Program-made: the position numbers and the translations under genes | Notes under the pieces: generated by a model | What the model saw: the letters and a program-made list of their open reading frames with translations, nothing else | Told to the model about the DNA's origin: nothing | Databases searched by the model: none | Part shown: one piece after another, positions 47,582-56,558 of the stretch | Layout: each line of letters opens with the position of its first letter | Position numbering within the stretch: the first letter of the stretch is position 1 | Source: Campylobacter showae | GTDB lineage: Bacteria; Campylobacterota; Campylobacteria; Campylobacterales; Campylobacteraceae | Direction of reading: 5' to 3' | DNA: 64,000 nt | NCBI RefSeq assembly: GCF_900573985.1 | Contig: NZ_UWOK01000001.1 | Location: 434,001-498,000, forward strand

Positions 47582-48751
47582 ATGCAAGATCAAAAAAATT
47601 TAGCGATGAAATTAAAATCTACGGGTAACGGTAAAATTTGCGTTCAAAATGCGGCGAGAGGGTTAAATTTGAGCGAGTCACGGGCGCTGCCGAAGGGTCA
47701 AATTTTAGCTCGCAGTTCGCGCGCGAGCTCGTCGCAAAATCAGCCTCAAATTTTAAACGCGTCCAAATCTAAAATAAACTCCGAAAATCCGACACAAAGC
47801 CCAAAAAATAGAGCAAATTTGATCTCGTTAAACGCGGCAAAAGGCTCGTGTTTTAGCTCGGGCGCAAATTTGCAGCAAACGGCTCCGAGCGCCGCCGATC
47901 AGGACGCGCTTTTGGCCGAGTTTAAGGCATTTTTGAGTGCGCATTTACCGAGCTCGCCTAGCTTTCATCCGTGTTTTGACGAGGCGCTCTCATACACGCT
48001 AAAATCGGGCGGCAAGCACTTTCGCGCGATGCTAGTCGCTGGCGTCGTAGCAGCGGTGCGTCCGGAGCGCAAAGAGGCGGCGTTTCACGTCGCGCTAGCA
48101 TTTGAGACGATGCACAGCTACTCGCTCATCCACGACGATCTACCTGCGATGGACGACTCGGATCTGCGCCGCGGACAGCCTAGTCTGCACGTCAAATTTG
48201 ACGAAGTGACGGCGATCCTGGCTGGCGACGCTCTAAACACCCACGCCTTTTATCAGATAGCAAGGGCTCCGCTAGACGCGGACGCGCGCATAAAATGCGT
48301 CGAGATCCTAAGCCGCAACGCCGGTATCTACGGCATGGCGCTAGGGCAGGCTGTGGATTGTTATTTCGAAAATCAAAAGCTAGGGCTTGAAGAGCTAAAA
48401 TTTCTGCACGTCCACAAGACCGCGCGCCTCATCGCAGCAAGCTTGCAAGCAGGCTGCGTCGTGGCGGGGCTAGACGAGGCGGAGGCTGCGCGCATATACG
48501 ACATCGGGCTTGATCTGGGGCTGGCGTTTCAGATCGCAGACGACATCATCGACGCGACGCAAAGCGCCGAAACGGCGGGCAAGCCGACGCATAACGATGG
48601 CGCGAAAAACTCCTTTACCAACCTTCTTGGCGTGGAGGGCGCGGTGCAGGCTAAAAACGAGCTCATCGCAAAGATAGAGTGCGAGCTAGGCGGCGTGCAT
48701 GCTGGTATCCGCGCTATCGTGACGGGCCTCATCGACAAGCATTTGCGGTAA
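47582..48751 (+). CDS. ispA: Short-chain polyprenyl diphosphate synthase (IspA-like) with N-terminal extension
   Basis: Condenses isopentenyl diphosphate with allylic diphosphates to farnesyl or geranylgeranyl diphosphate. Core signatures: LKSGGKHFRAMLVAG, first aspartate-rich motif LIHDDLPAMDDSD and second DDIID, all in the last 280 residues. The first 105 residues have no counterpart in the family: a Ser/Asn/Gln/Lys-rich, repeat-like stretch (GLNLSESRAL, NRANLISLNAAKG, SGANLQQ) coded by AAATTT-rich DNA. Either the true start is near residue 106 (SAADQDALLAEF) or filler DNA has been incorporated. ATG 47582 does have a ribosome site (ACGGAGAAT). Confidence 0.9.
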   Translation: MQDQKNLAMKLKSTGNGKICVQNAARGLNLSESRALPKGQILARSSRASSSQNQPQILNASKSKINSENPTQSPKNRANLISLNAAKGSCFSSGANLQQTAPSAADQDALLAEFKAFLSAHLPSSPSFHPCFDEALSYTLKSGGKHFRAMLVAGVVAAVRPERKEAAFHVALAFETMHSYSLIHDDLPAMDDSDLRRGQPSLHVKFDEVTAILAGDALNTHAFYQIARAPLDADARIKCVEILSRNAGIYGMALGQAVDCYFENQKLGLEELKFLHVHKTARLIAASLQAGCVVAGLDEAEAARIYDIGLDLGLAFQIADDIIDATQSAETAGKPTHNDGAKNSFTNLLGVEGAVQAKNELIAKIECELGGVHAGIRAIVTGLIDKHLR

Positions 48752-48925
48752 ATTTAGCTTAAATTTGCGTTTGAGTCGGTTAAATTTGAGCCGTCAAATT
48801 TGCCGTCAAATTTCGCAAATTTTATCTATAACTACAAAACTCTATCCGCTCGGTATAAATAAACGACGTTCTAAACCGTGCCGATCCTGCCGTAAATTCG
48901 GCAAAATTCGGTGTCCTTTTTATGC

Positions 48926-48931
48926 TATAAT
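48926..48931 (+). promoter_or_regulatory. -10 element for the first Trp-rich gene
   Basis: TATAAT 28 bp before the ATG at 48959. Confidence 0.55.
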
Positions 48932-48958
48932 CTTTTAAATTTATCAAAAGGAGAGATA

Positions 48959-50209
48959 ATGAAAAAAATAGCCTTATCGCTTGCGCTTTTGTGTGCGGCG
49001 GCGTTTGCCAAAGAGTACGACTACATGCTAGCTAGCACCGTGCAAAAAACTTTTGAGGAACCGACTTCTAGCTACGAGACCAAGCAAAGCTACGACGCCA
49101 AGGCTCGCCGCCTAGAGCTGGTGAGCAGCTCCGAGCTCGCAGACGGCCTAAAGGGCAAACACAAAGAGATCAGCTACTATAACAAAGACGGCAAGATGAC
49201 GAAATTTGAAGCCTATAGCTATGATTTTGCCGCGAAAAAATGGGTCAAAGTAACCGAATATAAAGCCGACTATAAAAAAGGCGTCCTCACGCAGGAGTCT
49301 AGTTCGTTTATCAGAGGCGTACCGGAAAATGCCAGCAAAATCATCACAAAGTACCTAAAAAACGCTAGCGAGGAGATCAGATACGAGCTAGTAAAAGGCA
49401 AATGGCAAAAAGCTGCGCTAACCAAAACCGTCGAGAACGCATACGGCGAGAACGAGCTCATCGTGCTTAGCGTCTGGGACGGCAAAAGATGGCAGCCCAA
49501 GTCAAAAACGCAGCTACTCTACGGCGCAGACGGGCAGACGCGTGGCTACGAGAGCTGGGACTACGAAAACGGCGCATGGCAAAACCGCGAAAGAAGCACT
49601 GTTGCGGGCGATGTGAAGGGCAAATACGAGCAGGTAAGAAGCGTATTTGAGGGCGGCGCGTGGCGCTATGACGAGATGTCAAAGCACGACTACGACGCCT
49701 CTAGCGGCAAAGACGTGACGATAAACCTCATCTGGAACGCCGAACAAAACGCATGGGAAAACAACAGCAAAAGCGTCTCGGTCGTAGAGGGTGCGGACTT
49801 CGAGACGGCGGCGTTTTTGTGGGATAAAGAGCGCAAAGAGTGGACGCAGGAGTACTCTAACCGCAGCATCTACGACAAGAGCGGCGAGCGTCTGCTAACT
49901 CAGCGATACGACACGATGGACGGCAGCGAGAAGTTCGTCTACGGCTACAACGAGCGCGGCGATAACGTGAGCGTGGATATCTATGAGCTAGTTATCGACG
50001 AAAACGGCAAAAGATGGGTGCAAAATAAGCGCATGGAGACGACCTTTGATCCGCATATACTAGCCGACGACGTCGGACACGGCGGCTCGCTGATGTCCTT
50101 TGAGATGCCTAGCAGATACGCGGTGAAGAGCTTTAAACAATTCGTCGCAGCGGACGGTAAATTTAAGCTCGCCTCAGAGCAGACGTGGAAGTATAAAAAG
50201 GTCAAATGA
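48959..50209 (+). CDS. Secreted Trp-rich repeat protein (paralogue A)
   Basis: 416 residues from ATG 48959, which follows AAAAGGAGAG. Signal peptide MKKIALSLALLCAAAFAKEY. The mature part is a chain of 35-45-residue units, each with aromatic beta-strand pairs around tryptophan (VWDGKRWQPKSKTQ, YENGAWQNRERS, FEGGAWRYDEMS, NAEQNAWENNSKS, DKERKEWTQEYSNR). This resembles the look of YD/beta-solenoid repeats, but I recognise no family. The next gene is a clear paralogue. Both lie between ispA and tkt, where C. jejuni has nothing, so they were probably inserted. Likely periplasmic or surface; function unknown. Confidence 0.75.
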   Translation: MKKIALSLALLCAAAFAKEYDYMLASTVQKTFEEPTSSYETKQSYDAKARRLELVSSSELADGLKGKHKEISYYNKDGKMTKFEAYSYDFAAKKWVKVTEYKADYKKGVLTQESSSFIRGVPENASKIITKYLKNASEEIRYELVKGKWQKAALTKTVENAYGENELIVLSVWDGKRWQPKSKTQLLYGADGQTRGYESWDYENGAWQNRERSTVAGDVKGKYEQVRSVFEGGAWRYDEMSKHDYDASSGKDVTINLIWNAEQNAWENNSKSVSVVEGADFETAAFLWDKERKEWTQEYSNRSIYDKSGERLLTQRYDTMDGSEKFVYGYNERGDNVSVDIYELVIDENGKRWVQNKRMETTFDPHILADDVGHGGSLMSFEMPSRYAVKSFKQFVAADGKFKLASEQTWKYKKVK

Positions 50210-50358
50210 TCTTTTGCTAGCGGCCTAACTGCGGTAAATTTGGCGCTTTGGATTCGGTCAAATTTAACGAGCGCCCGAGCGTCAATTTGGCTCGTTGAAT
50301 TTTGCTTTCACATCAAATTTGACGCCGTTTGGGCGGCTAAATTTAAAAAGGAGCGAAT

Positions 50359-51627
50359 GTGAGATTTTTTTGGAAAGCGGCGATAGCGGCGATTTGGGCG
50401 GTGCCGCTAGCTGCGTCGGGCGAAATTTGCCTAAAAAAGACTATTTATAAAACGCAGGGCGACGCCGTGCCGAGCTACAAATACGAAACGAGCCAAGCTT
50501 ACGACGCGAAGGCTAGAGCGCTAGAAAAAATCTACGACGAAATCAGCGATGAGGGCAGGCGCAGGACGAAAAGCATTGTCAAATTTGACGAAAGAGGCGA
50601 GCGCGAGATAGGTAGCACTGAGTACGATTGGGACTTTGGCGCCGAAAAATGGCGCAAAGCAGGGTTCTCAAAAACAGAGAGGACAAAGGATGGCACGTTT
50701 GTTTATATCGATACGCGCGGTCGAAACGGCAAGCTAAATCAAGGTCAAAAAACCGTCGAAAAGCGAACGGGCGCGACGGAAATCTCTCAAAATTTCACTC
50801 TAAAAAACGGCAAATGGACGCCGACGTATCTAATCAAAAGACTTTATGACGAAAACCATAAAACCGCGCTCATAACGACCTTTGAGTGGAGCGCCAAAGC
50901 CAAAAAATGGACTCCGTACGAAAAATCGATATATCGCTACAAAGGCGACGTTTATGCTAGCTCAGAGGGTTATAAATGGCGCGGCAAATGGGTGCCGCAG
51001 ACAAAGCACGCGGCCTTTGCGGCTGCGGACGGAGCGCGCACCGAGATAAATTTTACCTGGAGCCAGGGCGCGTGGCAGCCGCAGGAGAGGACGGTGCAGA
51101 AAATAGAGCCCGAGTTTAGGCGCTTTACTGATCTTAGATGCCGCTGGGACGCTGCAAAGAGCGAGTGGAACGGCTGCTACAAAAACGTGCGCGAGGAGAC
51201 CGAGCAAGGTCGGCCAAAGTACTCTGCATCGTCGTTTTGGCAGGGGGAGTCGCAGCGCTGGGAGGTCGTGTTTGAAAACGAGCTTAGCTACGACGCGCGC
51301 GGCAACCTGATAAAAAATCGCGAGATGTCAGATGGCGAGCGGCGCGAGTACGTCTACGCCTACGACGAAGCGGGAAATAACGTATCCTCAGCGCTTCGCG
51401 AGCCCGATGAGAGCGGCAAATGGCGCGAAACGCAAAAAACGGTAAACGTCTTTGAGCCGGACATCTTGGCGCGCGACGTCATGGATCGCGGCTTTATCGG
51501 CGACTACGTAGCCGCGGGCGAAAACGCGATCAAAAGCAGCAAGCAGTATTTTTTAGACGGCGATGAGTTTAAGCTAAACGAGACGCTCGAGTGGTTTTAC
51601 GAAAAGTGCGAGCCGTCTCGCGAGTGA
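50359..51627 (+). CDS. Secreted Trp-rich repeat protein (paralogue B)
   Basis: 422 residues from GTG 50359 after AAAAAGGAGCG. Signal peptide (RFFWKAAIAAIWAVPLAASG). The same architecture and similar phrases as the gene before it: SYKYETSQAYDAKARALEKI against SYETKQSYDAKARRLEL, the FxWxxxxxxW units, a YVYAYDEAGNNVS segment against YGYNERGDNVS, and the end NAIKSSKQYFLDGDEFKLNE against AVKSFKQFVAADGKFKLASE. So the two arose by tandem duplication and then diverged. Function unknown. Confidence 0.75.
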   Translation: MRFFWKAAIAAIWAVPLAASGEICLKKTIYKTQGDAVPSYKYETSQAYDAKARALEKIYDEISDEGRRRTKSIVKFDERGEREIGSTEYDWDFGAEKWRKAGFSKTERTKDGTFVYIDTRGRNGKLNQGQKTVEKRTGATEISQNFTLKNGKWTPTYLIKRLYDENHKTALITTFEWSAKAKKWTPYEKSIYRYKGDVYASSEGYKWRGKWVPQTKHAAFAAADGARTEINFTWSQGAWQPQERTVQKIEPEFRRFTDLRCRWDAAKSEWNGCYKNVREETEQGRPKYSASSFWQGESQRWEVVFENELSYDARGNLIKNREMSDGERREYVYAYDEAGNNVSSALREPDESGKWRETQKTVNVFEPDILARDVMDRGFIGDYVAAGENAIKSSKQYFLDGDEFKLNETLEWFYEKCEPSRE

Positions 51628-51745
51628 GCCGTGTATCGTTTAAATTTCAAGCAGCGACGCGATGATGTTTGCTTGCGAGGTGGATTTTGGCGTCTAAATT
51701 TGACGAGCGGCGGATGATGGTTTTTAAATAAAATTTAGGAGAAAT

Positions 51746-52612
51746 ATGCGAAATTTAGAGCAAATTTTAGCGTCGCTAGACGAGAGCGCGCAAAAGGTTT
51801 TGGTTTTAGGATGCGCAAAACACCCCGTTTGGGACGATGCGAACGAGGTTTTCGCGCTAGCTACGAGGCAAATTTTAGATAAAAGCCTAGGGTTGCAAAA
51901 GGGCGTGGATTATAGCAAAACTCCTAAATTTTATGGTGCCCGGCCGCTCGCGTTTATCGGCGTGCATGCGCAGATGATCGGGCGAAAAAGCATAGGATTT
52001 TTGCTCACGGAAAGACATCTTTTGGTTAAATTTGACGCGTCGGCCGTAAACGTAGACGAGGTAGCGGCGGCATTTAGGCTAGGTAAGTATCTGCAAAACG
52101 AGCTGGAAAATCTCGCGTGGCAAGAGCTACAAAAATGCGAATTTGAAATCGAGGACGAGATGAAAGCGGCGATGAAAACTGCGCTAAAAGCCGTTTTAAA
52201 CGCTATTTTTGAGGACGGAGTCCAAAACGATGAGGCGAAAATTTCGGATAAACTTTTAGAGCTCGGTCTTGGCGAAGCGCTAAAAACGCCGCTTGACGAG
52301 ACGAAGCTGCTATCAAAATCGCTTAGCGTCTTTAAGCCTGTCTCGCCGATGCTTCACAGCCTTGACCGCTCGCTTTTTGGTAAGCCTTACGGCGTGATAC
52401 TGGACGAGCGCGGACTAATTAGCCGTGAGCTGATGGAAGAGCCGGTTTTTAGCTCGTGGGACGAGATCGCAGACGCGCCCGTAACGGTAAAAGAGGGAGA
52501 AGAAGACGTTATAATAATCGGCGAAAAAGAGCATAAGATACCTCCCGAGCTAAAAGAGAAAAAGGAAAATTTCGCCGGGTTTTTAAAATTTACGGCGGCG
52601 CTAAAAGCGTAA
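51746..52612 (+). CDS. Conserved-looking protein of unknown function
   Basis: 288 residues, no signal peptide or membrane helix. An N-terminal alpha region, then a beta stretch (FIGVHAQMIGRKSIGFLLTE RHLLVKFD) that could be a PH-like or strand-rich fold, then a helical half and a beta tail (VTVKEGEEDVIIIGEKEHKI). No motif recognised. ATG follows TAGGAGAAAT. It sits alone before tkt, separated by 48 bp with a tkt promoter. Confidence 0.65.
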   Translation: MRNLEQILASLDESAQKVLVLGCAKHPVWDDANEVFALATRQILDKSLGLQKGVDYSKTPKFYGARPLAFIGVHAQMIGRKSIGFLLTERHLLVKFDASAVNVDEVAAAFRLGKYLQNELENLAWQELQKCEFEIEDEMKAAMKTALKAVLNAIFEDGVQNDEAKISDKLLELGLGEALKTPLDETKLLSKSLSVFKPVSPMLHSLDRSLFGKPYGVILDERGLISRELMEEPVFSSWDEIADAPVTVKEGEEDVIIIGEKEHKIPPELKEKKENFAGFLKFTAALKA

Positions 52613-52631
52613 AATTTAAGCCGAATTTTCG

Positions 52632-52637
52632 TATAAT
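52632..52637 (+). promoter_or_regulatory. -10 element for tkt
   Basis: TATAAT 24 bp before the tkt ATG. Confidence 0.55.
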
Positions 52638-52660
52638 CGCATAAAAACTAAGGAGAAAAA

Positions 52661-54571
52661 ATGCTAAAAAAGATGGCTGATACGATAAGGTTTTTGTGCG
52701 CTGATATGGTGCAGCAGGCAAATAGCGGGCATCCGGGCGCGCCGATGGGGCTAGCGGACGTCATGGTCGTGCTGGCTAAATTTCTAAATCACAATCCTAA
52801 AAATCCAAACTGGCTAAACCGCGACAGGCTCGTGTTTAGCGGCGGTCACGCAAGCTCGCTCGTGTATAGCTTTTTGCATCTTAGCGGCTATGATCTTAGC
52901 CTTGATGATCTAAAAAACTTCCGTCAGCTGGGCTCCAAAACTCCTGGCCACCCAGAGATCCACACAAAAGGCGTCGAAGTAGCGACCGGACCGCTAGGCC
53001 AAGGCGTAGCAAACGCGGTGGGCTTTGCTATGGCGGCAAAATACGCGGCTAATCTACTAAACGACCCCCAAAACGCCGTCATCGATCATAAAATTTACTG
53101 CCTCTGCGGCGACGGAGACTTGCAGGAGGGCATCAGCTACGAGGCCTGTGCGGTCGCGGGCAACCTGCATCTAGACAACCTCGTGCTGATCTACGACTCC
53201 AACAACATCACGATCGAGGGCGACACGAGTATAGCTTGGAGCGAGGACGTGAAGGCGAGGTTTGAGGCTCAGGGCTGGGACGTCGCGCGCATCGACGGTC
53301 ACGACTACGATCAGATCGAGTTTGCGCTCGAGCAAGCCGCCGAAAAAGAGCGCCCGTATCTCATCATCGCAAACACCCGCATCGCAAAGGGCGCGGGCGA
53401 GCTAGAGGGCAGCCACCATAGCCACGGCGCGCCGCTTGGCGAGGAGATCATAAAGGCTGCTAAAATCGCAGCTGGCTTTGATCCGGAGCGTAAATTTGAT
53501 ATTGGCGAGGACGTGCTCATTCGCTTCCGCGCCGCGCTAGAAAAGGGCGACCTGGCCGAAGCTCAGTGGAACAAAAAGGTAGAAAATCTAAGTAGTGAGA
53601 GCAAAAATATGCTAAACGCGCTACTAAATCCAGATTTTAGCAAGATAAACTTCCCTGATTTTACCGGCAAAAAGCTAGCCACGCGCGACAGTAACGGCGT
53701 AATCATGAACGAGATCGCGCGTGCGCTGCCGGGCTTTATCGGCGGTAGCGCGGATCTGGCTCCATCAAACAAAACCGAGCTAAAAGGCATGGGCGACTTC
53801 CCTAACGGACGCAACATCCACTACGGTATCCGCGAGCACGCTATGGCCGCGATAAACAACGCGGTCGCTAGATACGGACTTTTCTTGCCGTTTAGCGCGA
53901 CGTTTTTTATCTTTAGCGACTACCTAAAGCCGTCTGCGCGTATCGCTTCGTTGATGAGCATCAGGCACTTTTTTATCTTTACGCACGACAGTATCGGCGT
54001 GGGCGAGGACGGCCCGACGCATCAGCCTATCGAGCAGCTCAGCACGCTTCGCGCGATGCCGAACTTTTATACCTTCCGCCCGGCTGATGGCAACGAAAAC
54101 GCGCTTTGCTGGAAGGCGGCGTTAAATTTACGCGCTCCAAGCGCCTTCGTGCTAAGCCGCCAAGGCCTAGCTCCGCTTGAAAAAGGCGAATTTGGCGGGG
54201 TAGAAAACGGCGCGTATCTGCTAAAACGCGCGCAAAACGCCAAAATCACGCTGATAGCTAGCGGCAGCGAAGTGGAGCTTTGCGTCAAGGCGGCTGAAAT
54301 TTTAGCCGCTCGCGGTATCGGCGCGAACGTAGTCTCTGCGCCGTGCTTTGACCTGCTTTGCGAGCAGCCGCGCGAGTACGTAGATCAGATCATAGATCCA
54401 GCGACCAAGGTCATCGCCGTCGAAGCCGCAAGCGCGCTAGAGTGGTATAAATTCGCGGGTGAAATTTACTCGATGAAGAGCTTTGGCGAGAGCGGTAAGG
54501 CGGGCGCATTGTTCGAATACTTTGGCTTTACGCCTGAAAAGATTGCGGAGTTTGCGAGCGAACGCGCATGA
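52661..54571 (+). CDS. tkt: Transketolase
   Basis: Thiamine-diphosphate enzyme of the non-oxidative pentose phosphate pathway. MVQQANSGHPGAPMGLADVM at the start, the ThDP-binding motif GDGDLQEGISYEACAVAGN, HSHGAPLGEE, and IREHAMAAINNAVARYG with DSIGVGEDGPTHQPIEQL in the pyrimidine domain. 636 residues, complete. ATG follows AAGGAGAA. Its last 4 bp overlap the hydrolase gene. Confidence 0.97.
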   Translation: MLKKMADTIRFLCADMVQQANSGHPGAPMGLADVMVVLAKFLNHNPKNPNWLNRDRLVFSGGHASSLVYSFLHLSGYDLSLDDLKNFRQLGSKTPGHPEIHTKGVEVATGPLGQGVANAVGFAMAAKYAANLLNDPQNAVIDHKIYCLCGDGDLQEGISYEACAVAGNLHLDNLVLIYDSNNITIEGDTSIAWSEDVKARFEAQGWDVARIDGHDYDQIEFALEQAAEKERPYLIIANTRIAKGAGELEGSHHSHGAPLGEEIIKAAKIAAGFDPERKFDIGEDVLIRFRAALEKGDLAEAQWNKKVENLSSESKNMLNALLNPDFSKINFPDFTGKKLATRDSNGVIMNEIARALPGFIGGSADLAPSNKTELKGMGDFPNGRNIHYGIREHAMAAINNAVARYGLFLPFSATFFIFSDYLKPSARIASLMSIRHFFIFTHDSIGVGEDGPTHQPIEQLSTLRAMPNFYTFRPADGNENALCWKAALNLRAPSAFVLSRQGLAPLEKGEFGGVENGAYLLKRAQNAKITLIASGSEVELCVKAAEILAARGIGANVVSAPCFDLLCEQPREYVDQIIDPATKVIAVEAASALEWYKFAGEIYSMKSFGESGKAGALFEYFGFTPEKIAEFASERA

Positions 54572-55122
54572 AAACGGCGTTAGTTTTAATCGATATCCAA
54601 AACGATTATTTCAAGGGCGGCACAAACGAACTCGTAGGGCAAGAGACGGCGGCGAAAAAGGCGGCTAAAATTTTAGCTCTTTTTAGGCGGAAAAATCTGC
54701 CTGTTTTTCACGTTCAGCACATTGCGACCAGCGCGGGAGCGACGTTTTTCTTACCTAACACGCGTGGCGCGCAGATTTACGAGCTAGTCGCCCCACTACC
54801 GCACGAACCCGTCATCGTTAAACAAGCTCCGGATAGCTTTTCAGGTACCGAGCTGAACGAGCGGTTAAAGGCACTCGGCGCGGAGCGAATTTTGGTCTGC
54901 GGGTCGATGAGTCATATGTGTATCGATACTACCGTGAGAAGCACGATGGAGAAGGGGTTTAAAGTGGCTTTGGCTCACGATGCGTGCGCGACTAAGGATA
55001 TGAGCTTTAACGGCGAAAATTTGCCCGCCGCGCTCGTGCACAAGGCGTTTATGGCGGCTATGAGTGGAATCTTTGCCGACGTTAAAAGCACGGATGAGGT
55101 TTTGGCGGATTTTAGCGAGTAA
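54568..55122 (+). CDS. Isochorismatase-family cysteine hydrolase
   Basis: Isochorismatase / nicotinamidase fold: catalytic Asp9 (ALVLIDIQNDYF), a lysine in the KQAPDSFSGT segment, and the nucleophile cysteine in GSMSHMCIDTTVRS. 184 residues. The substrate cannot be told; there is no nicotinamidase metal motif that I can see. The start overlaps the end of tkt (ATGA), so they are coupled. Confidence 0.85.
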   Translation: MKTALVLIDIQNDYFKGGTNELVGQETAAKKAAKILALFRRKNLPVFHVQHIATSAGATFFLPNTRGAQIYELVAPLPHEPVIVKQAPDSFSGTELNERLKALGAERILVCGSMSHMCIDTTVRSTMEKGFKVALAHDACATKDMSFNGENLPAALVHKAFMAAMSGIFADVKSTDEVLADFSE

Positions 55123-55683
55123 TAATTAATCCGAGGTGCGCTATTTTTTAAATTTTAGGCTAGCCGTGAAAGAATATTTATGCGGTCTAGCACAAATTTA
55201 TTCGGAAGCTAGGGCGGTTAAGCGAGCATGCCGCTTGCGAGATTTTGCTACCAGGATTTCTCTAAAACCCTTAAATTTAAAACCAAGCGCTTACCCCCCC
55301 CCCCCCCCAAAAACCGCTCATACAAGCGCTAGTCTATTAAGGCCCGTATTTACGGCCATTTCACGTAAATTTGCGGTCTATTGTAGATTTAAGGCGTGAT
55401 TAAAATACGCTACTCTGCGCCGCAAGGAGCGGGAGTGTCTGGTAGTGTTCACGCCTAACTCGGCTTTTTGCATTTATTGCCGCTTCTTGCTCTTGATACC
55501 GCGTCGTCGCTTGTCTGCGCCGATACGTAAATTTATCCCGCCCGTTTGCCTTAAAATTTGAGTAAATTTTATGATTTTTCTGCTAAAATCGCGTCTTTAC
55601 GACTTTTAAAACTGTGGCGAAAAATCTCAAATCTGCCGCCAAATTTGCGTAAAACGACTAAAATTTTATAATCAAGGTATAAA
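55123..55683. other. Intergenic stretch with a 15-base poly-C tract
   Basis: 560 bp without a credible gene. A run of exactly 15 C (55294-55308), poly-G on minus, lies in the middle. On plus an 87-codon frame crosses it as PPPPP but has no proper start or homology; on minus only short frames exist (for example MAVNTGLNRLALV). The rest is AAATTT-containing spacer and the uppP upstream region. Confidence 0.7.
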
Positions 55684-56478
55684 ATGGAGCTTTCGCATAT
55701 TATCGTTTTGGCCCTAGTTCAGGGTATTAGCGAGTTTTTACCGATCTCTAGCTCGGCCCACCTCGTGCTTGTACCAAAGCTACTTGGCTGGGCGGATCAG
55801 GGACTAGCCTTTGACGTAGCCGTTCATGTTGGCACGCTCGCGGCGATACTTTTTTATTTTAAAGACAGACTTGCTGGGCTTATGCGAGATTTTTTCGCGT
55901 CTATCGCGCGTCGCGAGAGGGTCGGCGACAGCACGCTCGTGTGGTCGGTCGGCTTTGCGACCGTACCGGTGGGGCTTTTTGGCCTAGCGTTTAACGACGC
56001 CATCGAGCAGTACGCTAGAAACGGGCTCGTGATCGCGGCGATGACGATAATCTTTGGTATCGCGCTCTACGTCGCGGACAAAAAATCAGGCCTAAAAACC
56101 GAATACGAAATGACGATCAAGCTCGCTCTCATCGTGGGTCTAGCGCAGGCGATCGCGCTGATACCAGGCGTTTCGCGCTCGGGCGTGACGATGACGGCGG
56201 CGCTGATGCTGGGCTTTAGTCACAAAGCAAGCGCAAATTTCTCGTTTTTGCTCTCGATCCCCGTGATCGTGCTAGCAGGCGGCCTTGAAGCGGTGAAACT
56301 GATAAAAACCCCAGACGCGCTGCCTTGGAGCGACCTTGCTATCGGCGCGGCGATTAGCGGCCTTAGCGCGTATCTGTGCGTGCGGCTGTTTATGGCGCTG
56401 ATCGCGCGCGCGAGCATGCTGCCGTTTGTTATCTACCGCATGATTTTGGGCGTGTTTTTGTTTGCGATGTTTTTATGA
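55684..56478 (+). CDS. uppP: Undecaprenyl-diphosphatase UppP/BacA
   Basis: Recycles the lipid carrier for peptidoglycan synthesis; also gives bacitracin tolerance. EFLPISSSAHLVL (residues about 17-29) and GVSRSGVTMTAALMLG (about 160-175) are the two active-site motifs. 264 residues with seven to eight membrane helices. Clearly complete. Confidence 0.97.
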   Translation: MELSHIIVLALVQGISEFLPISSSAHLVLVPKLLGWADQGLAFDVAVHVGTLAAILFYFKDRLAGLMRDFFASIARRERVGDSTLVWSVGFATVPVGLFGLAFNDAIEQYARNGLVIAAMTIIFGIALYVADKKSGLKTEYEMTIKLALIVGLAQAIALIPGVSRSGVTMTAALMLGFSHKASANFSFLLSIPVIVLAGGLEAVKLIKTPDALPWSDLAIGAAISGLSAYLCVRLFMALIARASMLPFVIYRMILGVFLFAMFL

Positions 56479-56487
56479 AAATGGGCG

Positions 56488-56523
56488 AATTTGGGCTCAA
56501 ATTTGAGGTTTGCGGCCCAAATT
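56488..56523. terminator. Bidirectional hairpin between convergent genes
   Basis: AATTTGGGC (56488-56496) pairs perfectly with GCCCAAATT (56515-56523); the 18-nt loop contains TCAAATTTGA, itself a palindrome. It sits between the uppP stop and the convergent phosphoesterase gene. Confidence 0.55.
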
Positions 56524-56558
56524 TGCTTTGTAAATTTAAAGCGCAAATTTGACTAAGG

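Noticed and set aside
55136..55399. An 87-codon plus-strand frame through the C15 tract
   Set aside because: GTG start without a proper ribosome site, no recognisable content, and the proline run is simply the tract.
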